Origin: G963665495 sp963677785
GTDB taxonomy: Bacteria; Desulfobacterota; Desulfovibrionia; Desulfovibrionales; Desulfovibrionaceae
DNA length: 64,000 nt
Assembly: GCA_963677785.2 (NCBI GenBank)
Contig: CAXXDH010000003.1
Coordinates: 1,054,001 to 1,118,000 of the forward strand
Direction: 5' to 3'
Below the pieces are notes generated by a model that saw only the letters and a program-made list of their open reading frames with translations, ran no database searches and had not been told where the DNA came from. Both the position numbers and the translations under genes were made by a program. Shown here in pieces: positions 62,913 through 64,000 of this stretch (the first letter of the stretch is position 1; each line of letters starts with the position of its first letter).

Positions 62913-64000
62913 TCAGCAGGAAAAATGGGCGTCGGCCCACACGGCCCAATCCCCTCCGGTCTTTGCGGGGGCGCAATGATCCGCCACAAGAGTCACCGTG
63001 TCGCCGGACCCAATGGGGATGGAAACAGACTTTCCAGGACTTGTTGCGGTCAGGCACCCGGAGCAAAAAATTTCTTTGCCGTTCACAAGCACTTTGAAAA
63101 CAGCTTCTCCCTCAAGTCCCTGGTAGTCGTGTTGAATATGACGCTGCGGGTTTTCCGCATCGAACAAACCTATGACGGCTTCAAAGGACTTTGCGCCCTT
63201 GGGAGCCTGGTAGGTGACCATGCAGTAGGCTTCCGTATAGAGCCCTTTGATATAGCGTTTTTTACTTAGTGCAATGGGGGTGAACGTATCCAGTTTGTCT
63301 GTTCCGAACCCGCGAAGTTTTACTGGTTCGTTGAAAGGGGCGAGATCAGAAAGATAAATGGCATTATTTTTTGGCAAGACCACAGGGTAGAATTGAAATT
63401 CTTCAATACGCTTGTGAAAGTCTGCAGCAGGATAATCGTTTGGCCAGTCGATACGGCCTTGTGTCTCTTCCACTGACAGGCGATTTTTCCCATGTTCCAG
63501 AATATCCGTAATACGATAGGCGTTTGCAACACCAGAAACACTGTTGCAGTCATGGCTTGCGCCGATACGGCAGCAGTTGTTGCAGGCCGGATACCACCCC
63601 GCATAGAGATGTTCTTCAAACATTACCCGGCGAATGTCGTTGTAAATGTAGTTGTTCCAGATTTCGGAAAAATTCAGAAGTTTGAGATTGCCGAGCAGCA
63701 TGGTATTGCAATTGCCGCAAGCTTCGACATTGCCGTTCGGGGTGATGTGTGGTGTGGTAAAAGCATCGGTGCAGATATCCTTGCGTTTCAGCTCGTTGCT
63801 GAAAACAAATCCATAAGGTCCGTAGTCCTGTTGATTGCGCGGGTTTTGTACGATGTAGCTCATTTTTTCCATGTCACGGGGCGCTACAAAGCCCGGCCTC
63901 TTTTGCTGGATCTGCAAATTGCTACAGATGGTACGGTATCTGCCGAGATCCTCATCAGGAACCTGCAGCTGGAGCACGCTGGTCCGGAGTTTGTACTTTT
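62913..64000 (-). CDS. radical SAM/SPASM protein with C-terminal NPCBM-like domain, 5' end outside window
   Basis: The frame is open through the right edge (KYKLRTSVLQLQVPDEDL precedes the internal GTG at 63977), so the radical SAM core lies outside. Visible: a SPASM-type cysteine array (ICTDAF, VEACGNCN, WYPACNNCC) with LGNLKLLNFSEIWNN between, and a last 110 residues resembling an NPCBM carbohydrate-binding domain: FEAVIGLFDAEN, FKVLVNGKEIFCSG, VTLVADHC, ending GGDWAVWADAHFSC. Likely modifies an envelope glycan or protein; the substrate is unknown. Confidence 0.8.
   Translation of the reverse strand, partial: KYKLRTSVLQLQVPDEDLGRYRTICSNLQIQQKRPGFVAPRDMEKMSYIVQNPRNQQDYGPYGFVFSNELKRKDICTDAFTTPHITPNGNVEACGNCNTMLLGNLKLLNFSEIWNNYIYNDIRRVMFEEHLYAGWYPACNNCCRIGASHDCNSVSGVANAYRITDILEHGKNRLSVEETQGRIDWPNDYPAADFHKRIEEFQFYPVVLPKNNAIYLSDLAPFNEPVKLRGFGTDKLDTFTPIALSKKRYIKGLYTEAYCMVTYQAPKGAKSFEAVIGLFDAENPQRHIQHDYQGLEGEAVFKVLVNGKEIFCSGCLTATSPGKSVSIPIGSGDTVTLVADHCAPAKTGGDWAVWADAHFSC

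Overview
The window looks like a chromosomal segment of a Desulfovibrionales-type sulfate reducer (Desulfobacterota). The evidence is gene content and gene neighbourhoods: a lactate permease and LUD/CCG-type lactate oxidation operon, a TRAP transporter, a dnaA-dnaN-gyrB-gyrA block with no recF, and linked parAB with parS sites. Base composition is close to 50% GC and coding density is high. No rRNA, tRNA, CRISPR array or transposase gene was recognised. The species cannot be named from the sequence alone.

Layout. 1-6.6 kb: end of a GT4 glycosyltransferase, then parA and parB with two parS-like sites, a heptose-7-phosphate kinase, and a GAF-PP2C phosphatase with a STAS protein (a partner-switching pair without its kinase). 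6.9-7.5 kb: a CheY-like protein followed by a 25-residue membrane peptide. 7.7-12.1 kb: bioD-bioA-bioB and a sodium:solute symporter. 12.2-15.1 kb: a dctPQM TRAP operon with an internal terminator. 15.3-18.8 kb: a pseudouridine synthase, a glutaredoxin-like/thioredoxin reductase fusion and a TauE-type permease.

19-26 kb is the most unusual part. A 706-residue protein with a MotA/ZorA-like membrane domain and a very long helical tail stands alone, without a MotB/ZorB partner. Next to it is a chemosensory set (cheC, cheD, two cheY, a second cheC, cheA) with no receptor, CheW, CheR or CheB in view. 26-32.8 kb: an XRE/DUF2975 pair, an SDR, a GT2, a molybdopterin enzyme, two lipoproteins and a cyclophilin.

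33-40.5 kb is the lactate operon (permease, FAD subunit, Fe-S subunit, LutC, LutB-type fusion), closed by a large terminator that belongs to a small repeat family. 41.9-43.9 kb: a TetR regulator and an outer-membrane protein that share an operator motif, then a nested inverted-repeat structure. 44-51 kb: an NtrC-type regulator and hybrid kinase, plausibly the lactate regulator, and a 182-bp direct repeat of the regulator's DNA-binding end that flanks an MFS gene and a nucleotidyltransferase-fold gene. 51.5-64 kb: an M23 peptidase, a radical SAM protein, a TPR lipoprotein, gyrA, gyrB, dnaN, dnaA and the 3' part of a radical SAM protein ending in an NPCBM-like domain.

The palindrome CGTACG is about 2.5 times commoner than base composition predicts, by eye count. 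Functions are assigned from motifs and remembered families; no database search was run.
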